This document shows, piece by piece, positions 55,651-64,000 of a stretch of DNA of 64,000 nucleotides. The notes under the pieces were generated by a model, which worked only from the letters and a program-made list of their open reading frames with translations, searched no databases and had not been told where the DNA came from. The DNA comes from Scolanthus callimorphus (Eukaryota > Cnidaria > Anthozoa > Actiniaria > Edwardsiidae), in assembly GCA_033964015.1 (NCBI GenBank), contig CM066916.1, positions 10,456,501-10,520,500 of the forward strand, given 5' to 3'. The position numbers and the translations under genes were made by a program. Position 1 is the stretch's first letter, and each line of letters begins with the position of its first letter.

Positions 55651-56337
55651 ATGGCGGCTCCCTGTAGGCCTGTTGCATTGCTACTCATAGACCTCCAGAA
55701 GTCATTCACAGAGGGGTACTGGCGCTCAGGGATAAGCGACGAAGAAGTAGCCCCTATAAAAACGGCATTCGACAACTGTGCTGCACTTCTATCACGCGGT
55801 CTCAAAGACGTACCACTTCGACTAACCCGAAGTCCTTATGCTGGCAAAGACTTCGAAATTGTTAACTCGGTAGCTGAAAGTCTTACGCCGGATCAGCTTT
55901 ACTTCATAAAGCCAAGCACTTCAGTCGCCCATAGTGAAGGTTTTGTAGAATGGGTGCAAGAACTTTTAGCAAATGGCGCAAATACTTTGGTCATGGGAGG
56001 TTGCACAACAACGAGCTGCGTTCGAGTTAGCTCAACTCTCACCCAAAAGATCTTTCAAAACCATGGACTGCAAGTGATAGTTGACTTGTCTCTTTGTGGA
56101 GCTAGACTGGAAAACCACAAAAAGCGTTGTATGGGCTGTTTACAAAAATATTTAGATGGTGTATTTTACCATCGGTTTTCGCACTGTAAACAGTGTAACG
56201 CTAGTCCAGAGACAGAGTTGACTTCCCCAGTTGATAAAGCCGTGTTGGACATGAAAGCCGCAGGGGTGCAGGTAGTGGAATCTTTCGACTGGATACCATA
56301 CTACAGGAAAAATCTACTAGCTGAGGATTCTATATAA
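55651..56337 (+). CDS. Isochorismatase-fold cysteine hydrolase, intronless
   Basis: A 228-residue protein of the isochorismatase-like (nicotinamidase-related) hydrolase superfamily; the substrate cannot be told. The catalytic triad is visible: Asp14 in LLLIDLQKSF, Lys87 in YFIKPST and Cys123 in GGCTTTSCVRVSS. The start at 55,651 was preferred over an upstream in-frame ATG at 55,549 because AAGATGG is a strong context and the extra 34 residues are unlike the family. Unusual features are two CXXC pairs after the catalytic cysteine (C160/C163 and C179/C182, with C149 nearby), which suggest a small zinc-binding insertion. The gene has no intron, unlike its neighbours, so a retrocopy or an acquired gene is possible. 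A likely poly(A) signal is ATTAAA at 56,524. Confidence 0.9.
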   Translation: MAAPCRPVALLLIDLQKSFTEGYWRSGISDEEVAPIKTAFDNCAALLSRGLKDVPLRLTRSPYAGKDFEIVNSVAESLTPDQLYFIKPSTSVAHSEGFVEWVQELLANGANTLVMGGCTTTSCVRVSSTLTQKIFQNHGLQVIVDLSLCGARLENHKKRCMGCLQKYLDGVFYHRFSHCKQCNASPETELTSPVDKAVLDMKAAGVQVVESFDWIPYYRKNLLAEDSI

Positions 56338-56523
56338 ATACAAGTTATACCTGTGTCTAACTTGGACAAGCCATATTTTCATTTTGGAAAGTATTTACTA
56401 CCTACATGCAAACTTTTTCACATTTTCTCAGACAAGGTTAGCATCATGATTGTAAATTTATTAGTGTATTAATTTATTTCCAATTTATTGGAGGGCCATA
56501 AGTTTAAAACTCACCTCTCGATA

Positions 56524-56529
56524 ATTAAA
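56524..56529 (+). terminator. Poly(A) signal for the hydrolase gene
   Basis: ATTAAA about 190 bases after the stop, followed directly by a GT-rich element (GTTGTGATGTGTATG), a typical cleavage-site layout. Confidence 0.55.
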
Positions 56530-56639
56530 GTTGTGATGTGTATGTAATGTGATCTAATTTCTTTATTTGTAATGTTTGCAACGTTTAACCCTTTTCTTTA
56601 CAAAAAAAAGTAACACTTTTTTGGAAAAAAATACATATG

Positions 56640-56770
56640 TTATTTACCGGCTGGGAGGTCCGTATAGGGAAAAACTGTGACCGAGGGCTGGAAAGTGTTG
56701 ACCGAGGTCAACATTTTCCAGGCCGAGGTCACAGTTTTTTCCCTATACGTAAGTTTTCCCTATACGTAAG
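56640..56770. repeat. Foldback F relative
   Basis: TTATTTACCGGCTGGGAGGT and CCGTATAGGGAAAAACTGTG at the left. CACAGTTTTTTCCCTATACG and TAAG at the right, ending with a short duplicate TTTTCCCTATACGTAAG. Tip region GACCGAGGGCTGGAAAGTG then TTGACCGAGGTCAA. The outer right end (GGACCTCC..CCGGTAAATAA) is lost. Confidence 0.8.
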
Positions 56771-56844
56771 TTAGATTGTATGACAAGATGGGGGGGCTAA
56801 ATTTAGTGAAAATGTATGAGAACTTGACGAAACATATAGAGGAT

Positions 56845-57165
56845 ATTACACGGTGGCGCGAAGATATGAGTTTTATTTTCGAGTGGCAAGAATAATATTT
56901 TACGAATGAGCGCAGCGAATGAGTAAAATATTGTTTTTGACACGAGAAAATAAAACTCATATCTTCAAGCCACCGTGTAATTTTCTTTTTATTATATAGA
57001 CAAACCAGAAAAAAATATTCCAAATTGATTTCCAAGCGCTTTTGTTTTGACCGATATCCTCACTAGTGAGGATATGGAAAATATGTCACTGAGGACCCGG
57101 ATGTAGCTTCGTATGAGATCTACGAGTGGCGTATTTCCCAGTAAAACACTTGTGTCTATATAATA
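56845..57165. repeat. Hairpin with GAGCGCAGCGAATGAG tip inside TATATAGACA ends
   Basis: TTACACGGTGGCGCGAAGAT, GAGTTTTATTTTCGAG at the left pair with CGAGAAAATAAAACTCATAT, CTTCAAGCCACCGTGTAA at the right (to 56,982). The tip is CGAATGAGCGCAGCGAATG at 56,903-56,921. The following TATTATATAGACAA (56,991) is inverted at 57,156 (TGTCTATATAATA). Confidence 0.85.
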
Positions 57166-57299
57166 AGGGTGGCTCCTAGCCCCCTTGGCTCTGCCTTCCC
57201 TGATATCCTGTTGCGACTGTCCAGCGGTGCTGGAGCCTACCTATCTCAGGTCCCTGTGAGCCAGCCTGCCTAACCTAATGCGTGACCTACAATCAGGGT

Positions 57300-57465
57300 T
57301 TGTACAAATCCTGGAATATCCTGCATTTTCATTTCCTTCCTGGAAAGTTTCGTGAATCTGATTTTGGGCTGCAAATTATGACATCCTCCAGACTTATCAT
57401 GTTTTTTTTGGGGGGAGGGGACATTTCTACCCCCCTAAAAAAAACTTGGAAAAATAACTATTAAA
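57300..57465. repeat. Copy 2 of the TCCTGGAA-rich repeat
   Basis: TCCTGGAATATCCTG.ATTTTC, GTTTCGTGAATCTGATTTTG and GGCTGCAAATTATGACATCC match 6,235-6,480. A part present there (about 60 bases) is missing here. Confidence 0.7.
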
Positions 57466-57888
57466 AGGTCCTGTTTTTTTGTCATTTAGAAAGCGTACGA
57501 ACCTTGTACAACATTCAGCCTGTTCCTGGAATCCCACCTGTCCCATTTTTTTCGTTTTTGCTCGCCTAATGAGATGAACAACTGGATCGTCATATTTTCA
57601 AGCAAGCAAAAAGTGGTGGGTAACAGATACTATGGTTTAGTTCGGTTGAGTATCCCTGTGGAAAAGTCGCCGACGTAGTCTGGGACGAAAAATTGATCGC
57701 AGACAAAGTTTCGGTCAGCGGTAACACCCCACTTTCTAGGGCCGCCATCTTTAGCTTGCACGACAGAAGAAAGGCAAGTTTCTTAATCATTTAACTGCAT
57801 TTCTAGCGCTACAAGGAGGATTTGCTTTCTAGGAAAACACAGTGATGTAATTATAATTTAGTTTTTGTCATTTTATTTTAGTGACAGA

Positions 57889-59476
57889 ATGATTTTCCCT
57901 GCTCTTCGAGCTGTCAGAGCTCGCGGCCCGGCTCTTGCTCGTCAAATGGCGTCTGCACCAACTGCCGAAGAATTAGGACTCAAGGGATGGGAAGTTTACT
58001 TTAATGCATTCACTACAGCTGGAAGAAGAAACGTATGTGTGTAACACACATTGATTATCATCAATTGTTAAATGGTCTTCAAATGAGGATTATCATCATT
58101 CTGGTGGCATGGTTATTTGACATGCGCAAGTGTCCCACATGGTTGTAGGTTGAAGTAGTACACTTGTAGTAGGGAGCGCTGTTAAGGGTAGGGGTCCGGG
58201 GCTTTTTTTTTTTGGTTCGGACTATTTTGGATCATGTTCATTTATATACATATCTTCGTTCTATTTATGTTTTTAATAGAACGAAGATAATAGTAATATA
58301 GTCATGTCCCCCAAATGATGATAATCCTCATTTCAAGGCCATTTAACAATTGATGATAATCCTCATTTTAAGTTCGAGGTCATGTTGAGAGTGATTAGAC
58401 CAAAACTTGCAGTCCAGATCACAGGTGACCCAGGCATATTGTTTGTTTACTGCAACGTAATAATTATTGGGTTTATTTTGGGATATAAACGGATGTATGG
58501 GGCATGGTTTAGACCTGGAAATTTATGAAAACAGTAAAAGTTACTCAATTGAAGGGGTCAATCGAAGTTGCTGTAATCATGGACAACAACTAACCACATT
58601 TTCCAGGTCTAAACCTTGCCCCATACATTCCTTCATACAACAAACATAAACTGTATAATAGATCGTTAACATGTGATGCCAATTTCTAACTTTGAAACTG
58701 ATTGGTATCCCTTGTACTTTACAAAGCAAAAACCAAACCAATCAGAGGCGAGGCAGTCTGTTTTGAATCTATCACGCGGTCGCTTGGTTCTAGACTTCGA
58801 ATAATGTGTTTTTCAATTTTTTTCTAATTTGGGTTTCACAATGTAAACTATTCCAGGCTGTTATATAAGTGAATATTTTTGTATTACAGTTGAATTTGGG
58901 TGAATATGTTTAGTTTTTGTACACTTTTGTGTCATTTAGCAGCCATCTTGGTGTGCCATACATCCACTAACGATCCACTAGTGCAGACTTGAATGCACTA
59001 AGAGTGGGTGCATCTATGACTTTGTTACTCTAGCAAGTTCTTTTCCTTGATTGTTCTAGTGAAGAAACTATTTCTATTATTATATAAGTTACTAGAACTA
59101 CTGCTACTAAAATTTATAATATAGCTATGATATAACGGCTGCTCTGATTGGTCCAAATCCATGCTTTATTACACCAATAAAGTAATGGTTCTCCCCTGCT
59201 ATGTCATAAAAGCATTAGAGCACAACTTTCTGACTTTATTGGCAAATGTCTCTCCCAACATCACATGTGCTCTATTGCGCCAATAAAGTCATAGAATGAT
59301 GTGCTCTAATGCTTAATTAAGGAGGATGACCCATATACTTACAGTTACATATGATTTGTCCTCATTTGTCTCCATTGTAGATTGTTCTTGGAACATATGG
59401 TGTTGTGTTTGGTGCTTACTTTTTGAACAAAATGAGGAAGCCCAAGGAAGTCAAGCCTGATGAAGCTGCCCAGTGA
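57889..59476 (+). CDS. ATP5MK: ATP synthase subunit k (DAPIT), two exons
   Basis: A small single-span inner-membrane subunit of mitochondrial ATP synthase, involved in dimer and complex stability. Coding exons are 57,889-58,032 (donor AAC|GTATGT) and 59,381-59,476 (acceptor TCCATTGTAG), giving 79 residues. The conserved core is GLKGWEVYFNAFTTAGRRN (30-48) and IVLGTYGVVFGAYF (49-62), followed by a basic tail with KMRKPKEVKP. Vertebrate DAPIT is about 58 residues. Here the first 28 residues are extra and arginine-rich without acidic residues until E27 (MIFPALRAVRARGPALARQM), like a mitochondrial presequence. An in-frame Met at 20 could be an alternative start. An acceptor (TTTTATTTTAG, exon from 57,882) lies 7 bases before the ATG, so there is a non-coding first exon. 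A poly(A) signal AATAAA is at 59,602. Confidence 0.88.
58045..58380. repeat. Foldback in the ATP5MK intron
   Basis: TGATTATCATCAATTGTTAA and ATGGTCTTCAAATGAGGATT at the left. AATCCTCATTTCAAGGCCAT, TTAACAATTGATGATAAT at the right. A separate perfect hairpin, TATCTTCGTTCTATT / AATAGAACGAAGATA, is at 58,251-58,288 inside it. A second foldback (TGTATGGGGCATGGTTTAGA / TCTAAACCTTGCCCCATACA) spans 58,493-58,629. Confidence 0.85.
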
Positions 59477-60125
59477 ACTATCTGAATTCCTTTTTGTGTT
59501 ACGTAATTGTATTTATTGGTGACTCAATGATTTTAATATGTACAATATGTACTGAAGGACGGTTTGAAACTCTGATGACTTGGTCAGTTTTTGAATATAT
59601 GAATAAATGGCTTTCTGTACATTGTGGTTTACTGTTAGTGTTTGGGAAATAATAGTAATGGTAGCACAAAAAGCAGTTTTCAATTTGTTTTTTGATCTGT
59701 TCTTGATGGTCAGCAGGTAGATCCAAAACTATATTTCTTTTTTGAGCTCCAATTAAGCATTAGAGCACAACTTTCTATGATTTTATTATTGGCAAAATAG
59801 AGCATGTGTGATGTTTTGAGATATGAGAACATTGTAAAGAGATTTCCATGCATAATAGGAAATATTATAATATAGCTACGATATAACCTGCACTCTGATT
59901 GGTCCAAATCTATGCTCTATTACAGCGATAAAGTAATGGTTCTCCCCCGCTATATTGTAAAAGCATTAGAGCACAACTTTCTATGGCTTTATCTGCAAAT
60001 AGAGCACCTGTGTATGTTGAGAGACACTCAAAACGTTTTAAAATCACTCACCTGTGTCTCTCCCAACATCACACGTGCTCTATTTGCCGATAAAGCCATA
60101 GAAAGTTGTGCTCTAATGCTTAAAT
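59108..60125. repeat. Three MITE M copies between ATP5MK and MED28
   Basis: Copy at 59,108-59,322 (inside the ATP5MK intron, ending 60 bases before exon 2), half-copy at 59,750-59,835 and full copy at 59,868-60,125. All carry GCATTAGAGCACAACTTTCT and, in the two complete ones, GCTCTGATTGGTCCAAATC or CACTCTGATTGGTCCAAATC. The last ends about 80 bases from the MED28 stop codon. Confidence 0.85.
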
Positions 60126-60206
60126 ATAGACTATTTTCTCAGACAAGTTTAGTTCCACTGTAAACTATTACTAGATTGGCTTGAATCCTGTATTACTTCC
60201 AAAACA

Positions 60207-61823
60207 TCAAGTAGGTTTGTGTGTTGCTTGTGGGGCTTTGCTCATTGCCTGATGAATCTGGCTCAATTTTCTTGTAGAACTGTCAGCCATTTCCATTTCT
60301 TTTTGTTTCCTCTGCAGTTCATCTAAAACTTTCATCCAATAGTCCACTCTTTCTGATAATTTTCCCAGTAGTTCCTCCTTTTGTGTAACCTCAGTTTTTA
60401 AATGTGCAATTTCCTGTTGGGTATAAAAATTTACAAATGAAGACAGTGAAATAAAAAAAGTTGCCTGTAATTTGTTTAACTATGGCACCCCCTTTTTACT
60501 ACTCTGAGCCAAAAGAAAGGTAGAAAAATTATGCTTAGCCTAAACTACTGTAGGACGCACATTGCCTGCAATGATGCTGGTCTTATCTGAACTGGATCTG
60601 AGTCAAAGAATGTTTGGCTTGAGCACAGACGTTTCTACATTGTTTCTTTCAGCGAGGGCGAAGTGATGTCAGCTTTTGCAGGCTAGTATATACATTAATC
60701 ATGCCCTTTGTGTTGGTTATAGTGACCTCACCTGTTTTATAGACTCTTGTGGGTGGTGTTTTCTAACATACATCTGTCTCCTGAGGAAATCTGCTTCTAA
60801 AGCCTGGGCAGCCTCAAGGAAGTGTGTGACAGATGATTCTACACCTAAATTATGATCAAAGCATCCAATAAGAACAATTGGAAAAGAGCTGAAGGGCTGT
60901 TGCCCCCTACCCCCCACCCATCCCCTCCCTTTGTGATTCTTCTTCCAGCTACATAGCTGTCAACTCCTCCGCATTGGGCAGGTGTCACAAGTTCTTCATA
61001 CATTTTCTGTATTGTGTGGTTCCAGAAAATATCCATCCCCCCACAGAAGGGGTGGGAGTGGGTTATTTTCAACACCCTTCCATCGGGGGGGGGGGGGGGG
61101 GGGGATGGACATTTCCTGGAACCACACATTCACCTGCCACATGAGGGAGAATCTCAAGATGGTTGATAAAGTTGGGTTGACAGGTATGGAGCTATGAGAA
61201 CGACATCAATATCCATAGTAATTTCCCATAGTCTACTGTGAAGCTTGTCCTTTGTGTCAGTCATGCAAATGCTTCCCATGTTTGTGTGAAGGACAGGCTA
61301 CTATACACTGGAGACTAAATTTCCCAGGGTTTAGCACTATGTATGGAAAACTGTTGGTTTGATTAGGGTCCATTGGTACAAAACAATCCATTTGGCCTTA
61401 TCTCCCGTATTTAGGTTGAATCTCCCGCATTTGAATTTTGATAAAAAAGACTAGTTTTTGTTCAGATATTAATTTTAAAGGTCGATGATTGTTATGGTGC
61501 TTACTATTTGCCAATTTCGGTTTCGATCAGTTACTTTATTTTGCCAGTAAACCCATAGGAGTGCAAACCATTCCCATTGGATTGTTCAAACCGAATACTA
61601 GTAAAACCCCTCACCGCTCACGTTGTCTGCTAAATGCTGCCCCTTGTCGACTCCATCGTTTGCCAACAGAAGAGAAATACACGACTAAAACAAGGAAAAA
61701 AACAACACTGTAGCTGTATGTTTCCATTCTGTATACCCGTCGCTTCACAAATAGAAGTTTTATTCTTAAAATCGACCTTACTTGAAGAGAAGATTCCAAT
61801 GAACTCACTAAATCGTCCGCCAT
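60207..61823 (-). CDS. MED28: Mediator complex subunit 28 (spliced, four exons)
   Basis: MED28 is a head/tail-linked Mediator subunit connecting activators to RNA polymerase II. Minus-strand coding exons: 61,823-61,782 (MADDLVSSLESSLQ), 61,684-61,615 (SCISLLLANDGVDKGQHLAD..), 60,844-60,732 (VESSVTHFLEAAQALEADFL..) and 60,413-60,207 (coiled coil, ending in THKPT). Phases are 0, 1 and 0, and joins use good sites (CAA|GTAAGG, a long T tract with TTTTAG, AGCG|GTGAGG, AACAG|GTGAGG). The product has 143 residues against about 178 in humans; the human N-terminal extension is absent. The pattern LESS...C..SL, GV.....FL..A...E..FL and a C-terminal (Y/H)W..VL(E/D) coiled coil ending KPT match the family. 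Exon 2 was found by phase and splice signals and is the shortest link. Confidence 0.9.
61017..61128. repeat. GTGTGGTTCCAGAAAATATCC foldback in MED28 intron 2
   Basis: GTGTGGTTCCAGAAAATATC and CATCCCCCCAC at the left pair with GGGGGATGGACATTTCCTGG and AACCACAC at the right. It has a run of about 19 G near 61,086. Counterpart of 53,417-53,532. The segment 61,140-61,195 (ATGAGGGAGAATCTCAAGAT..TTGACAGGTATGGAGC) looks like another common repeat. Confidence 0.75.
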
Positions 61824-62497
61824 CTTGGATATAACTAGAGATAGACTGGGAACTAACCATTTTGTAAACAAAAAAATTATTGACATTTCTTTAACGATTA
61901 GACTTTCGGGAGTTTTTGTTATTGTTTGTTGACGTTAGAAGGTTTTCTGTTTTTCTCCACCTGGCCAGTATTTTTATTATTATTGTACAGAACGAGGCAT
62001 TTCTAGCTTCATGCGCAGATTTTTCTTTCTTTTGGGCTTCCTGTGGCTTCCATGTCACGAGTGGGACAGCTGAAAGTAGGCAGTCCCGAACAAGAGCTGA
62101 TGCTATCGAAGCCGGAAAGAAATTACTTTCGAACTCTGATGTTGTATATCTTCGCACCTATTCAATAATTTATCAAAAAACTTAAAAAGCGTTTGAAAGT
62201 TTTCAGGTCGTTTCGTGACTCAAAATTCGCTAAAGGATTTACATAAAGGTTAGCTTGTTTTTCACGGCGGGAACTCGATTATCGGAACATCCAAGTTTGA
62301 AGTTGTTTGTCTATATATCACTATCAGCAGGTAGGTTATGTATTTCTATCATTTACCAGTTCCCAGATAGAAACAGCTCTGTTTACCGCAGTTACCTTTG
62401 AAAGACCATAGTTTAGAAGAAAGATTTACCAGCCGACAAGGGTACATTAGTAGACAGAGAGTACCTTGTTGTCGTGTTTACAAAGAAAAGGGAAATA
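61824..62497. promoter_or_regulatory. Possible bidirectional promoter between MED28 and a plus-strand exon
   Basis: The 0.67 kb between the divergent starts at 61,823 (MED28) and 62,498 has no repeat copies that I recognise. AAGATGGCGGAC at the MED28 start (read on the minus strand) is a common metazoan housekeeping start context. No TATA box was assigned. Confidence 0.35.
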
Positions 62498-62599
62498 ATG
62501 GTGAAAACTGATCCTCCTCCGCCAGCAGGAAAAAAAATCCGTATTTTGCAGCCCCATTCAGATCATTTGATGCAGAATGTCTTACAGGACCGTGCAAAA
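62498..62599 (+). CDS. Candidate first coding exon, unknown protein
   Basis: ATG in a good context (ATAATGG) opens 34 codons, MVKTDPPPPAGKKIRILQPH followed by SDHLMQNVLQDRAK, ending at a possible donor (AAA|GTATGC) in phase 0. The peptide is basic and proline-rich, then helical. The family is not recognised. The next exon was not found before 64,000. Divergent placement from MED28 and ordered, non-repetitive coding content favour a real gene, but the donor is weak. Confidence 0.4.
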
Positions 62600-62772
62600 G
62601 TATGCATATTAAATGCGATAAATTGTTCACAAAATGAACAGTTAAGTTAATTGTTACCGGGGGTACTCTGGACGCCTTTTATTACCCACCTTTTATATTC
62701 TTTAATATACTGAACTGAGAAAAATGCACCCCTTTCTTATAATTATTGCAAAAAATTGATGTCTTTTTAATA

Positions 62773-63000
62773 GAGCAGCACGTGATGTTGGGAGAGACAC
62801 AAGAATGTTGTCATTTTAAAGCATTTCGAGTGTTCTCCAAATTAACATCACAAGTGCTCTATTTGCCGATGAAGTCATGATACAAAGTTGTGTTATAATG
62901 CTTTTATAAAATAGTGGGGGAGAACCATTACTGTATCCGTGACATAGAGCATGGATTTGGACCAATCAGAGCATGTGTTATGTCGTAGCTATATTATAAT
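62773..63000. repeat. MITE family M, inverted copy
   Basis: Runs in reverse to the other copies: TGATGTTGGGAGAGACAC, AAAGTTGTGTTATAATGCTT, GTGGGGGAGAACCATTACTG, GGACCAATCAGAGCATG, TATGTCGTAGCTATATTATA. Confidence 0.85.
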
Positions 63001-63007
63001 ATTAATT

Positions 63008-64000
63008 GATACTAGCTGATGCCCGTGAAAAATTCACGGAGTGGGAAATTTATTTTACTTAAAGTAACTATTTAAAAAAAAAAGGAAAAAAAATCATAAT
63101 GGCCATAGGGGTGGGGGATAAAATGTTTGATTTACATTACTATAACCTCCCATCAGCATGAGTACCCCGTCCCACCAGACCGAAGTGAACCCAAAAGGAA
63201 TTTTTTTTGCACTTGTCTTGTGTTCCTAATTTTGGTGCGACAAAATCACACGCGTGAGCCCGTTACGTCTTTCAAATCGGTCAAAGAACCCGCGAAAATT
63301 GAAAACGCAATTTAAGCCTATTATACATAAAACCCATTTGACTTCAGAATTGTTTGAATGTTTATCATATGTCAGTGAGGGGAGAGAAGAAACAGGTCAA
63401 GTAAATGTTCTCAGATTTTTTTAGTTGATGATTTTTTTCGGCTTTGTCGTTCGCTTAAAAAATCGCTTGAATTAAAACTTAGCCTAAAGTGAAAATCTTT
63501 CCCAACAAAAACACGCCCACTGGAGAGATTTCCTCCTTCTCTTCGGGATTGTGTCCTTCGTTTTGCGATACAGCCGTCAGGATTTATACTTAGGGAATGT
63601 TATTCATGAGGCTTTGCTTTTGTAAATGTGTCATTTCGACTTAGCATGGCTTCTAGCGCGTGCTCCGAGGGAAGCAAGGTAGTGTGTACGTTTGTTGAAA
63701 CTTGAATGGAAATTTTTCTCAGCTCAAATCTTTCAAGTTAGAATTATCCCTGCACATTCCTGTATGTAATCTGTAAGAGAACCATTTAGGTTTCAACGTC
63801 TTTGGTGCTTTCGGCTGCGCGAACCGAGTTCTTTTTTAGTTTGTGTGGGAGATTTTAAACATGGCGGCGATGGCGGCTTTGTCCCTCGCTTAAGAAATCG
63901 CTTGAATTAGAACTTAGCCCGAGGTGAATCTTTTCCAGCAAAAACACGCCCATGGTCCAGATTTCCACCTTCCCTTCGGGTTTGCGAACTTCTTTTGGCG
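63008..64000. repeat. Dispersed repeat family E, long copy with an internal 450-bp tandem
   Basis: It starts ACTAGCTGATGCCCGTGAAA. A block at 63,433-63,555 (GCTTAAAAAATCGCTTGAAT, TTAGCCTAAAG, AAAAACACGCCCA, GAGATTTCCTCCTTC, TCTTCGGG) recurs at 63,885-64,000, a spacing of about 450 bases. In between, 63,690-63,870 matches the end of the 5,930-6,230 copy. The element continues past the window. A 62-codon open frame at 63,127-63,315 has no recognised domain. Confidence 0.75.

Noticed and set aside
57590..57746. Minus-strand frame starting AAGATGGCGGCC upstream of ATP5MK
   Set aside because: 52 codons with a stop and no convincing donor or family; more likely 5' flank or untranslated sequence of ATP5MK.
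60940..61012. Possible MED28 exon 2 (reading KMYEELVTPAQCGG)
   Set aside because: It has no donor in the phase required by the next exon. The segment 61,684-61,615 fits both phases, has a long pyrimidine tract and aligns with the family.

Overview
The window looks like nuclear DNA of an anthozoan cnidarian, most likely a stony coral or sea anemone relative. It is AT-rich, has spliced metazoan genes with GT-AG introns, and carries an intron-free Shaker-type potassium channel coding region and a very dense population of short foldback (hairpin) elements. The species call is inference; no ribosomal or mitochondrial marker is present.

Five protein genes are well supported. A Kv1/Shaker-like channel lies on the minus strand (16,670-18,298) inside an unusually repeat-poor block (about 14.1-21.9 kb). 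The right end is gene-dense: TMEM41B (+, seven exons, 50,544-54,385, first exon provisional), an intronless isochorismatase-fold hydrolase (+, 55,651-56,337), the small ATP synthase subunit ATP5MK/DAPIT (+, two exons, 57,889-59,476) and the Mediator subunit MED28 (-, four exons, 61,823-60,207). ATP5MK and MED28 converge on a 0.7 kb interval holding several copies of one hairpin MITE. Just upstream of MED28, a possible first exon of a divergent plus-strand gene starts at 62,498. Three further isolated exon candidates on the minus strand (31,879-32,070; 34,821-34,925; 39,631-39,817) have good splice sites but no recognised family.

The remainder is mostly repeats: a 3' relic of a LINE at 2.1-2.6 kb, a decayed L1-like LINE at 26.3-28.2 kb abutting a fragment of a second LINE, an 11-bp minisatellite of about 1.08 kb at 35.1-36.15 kb, several tandem duplications, and dozens of 100-1,050 bp foldback or terminal-inverted-repeat elements. 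The foldbacks look modular. Unrelated elements share short words (a GCGC + CTGATTGG module, a CCTCGACCTCCGGTCTCGG hairpin tip, a CAGGGGC..GTTYC end, a TAGTGTGAA phrase, a GAGCAGATTTC end) while their arms or interiors differ. This is the most unusual pattern in the window.

The five genes are housekeeping or excitability genes with no operon-like relation: membrane excitability (Kv), ER lipid scrambling and autophagy (TMEM41B), mitochondrial ATP synthase (ATP5MK) and transcription (MED28). Exon ends were read by eye from splice consensus, reading phase and remembered family sequence. No alignment was run.
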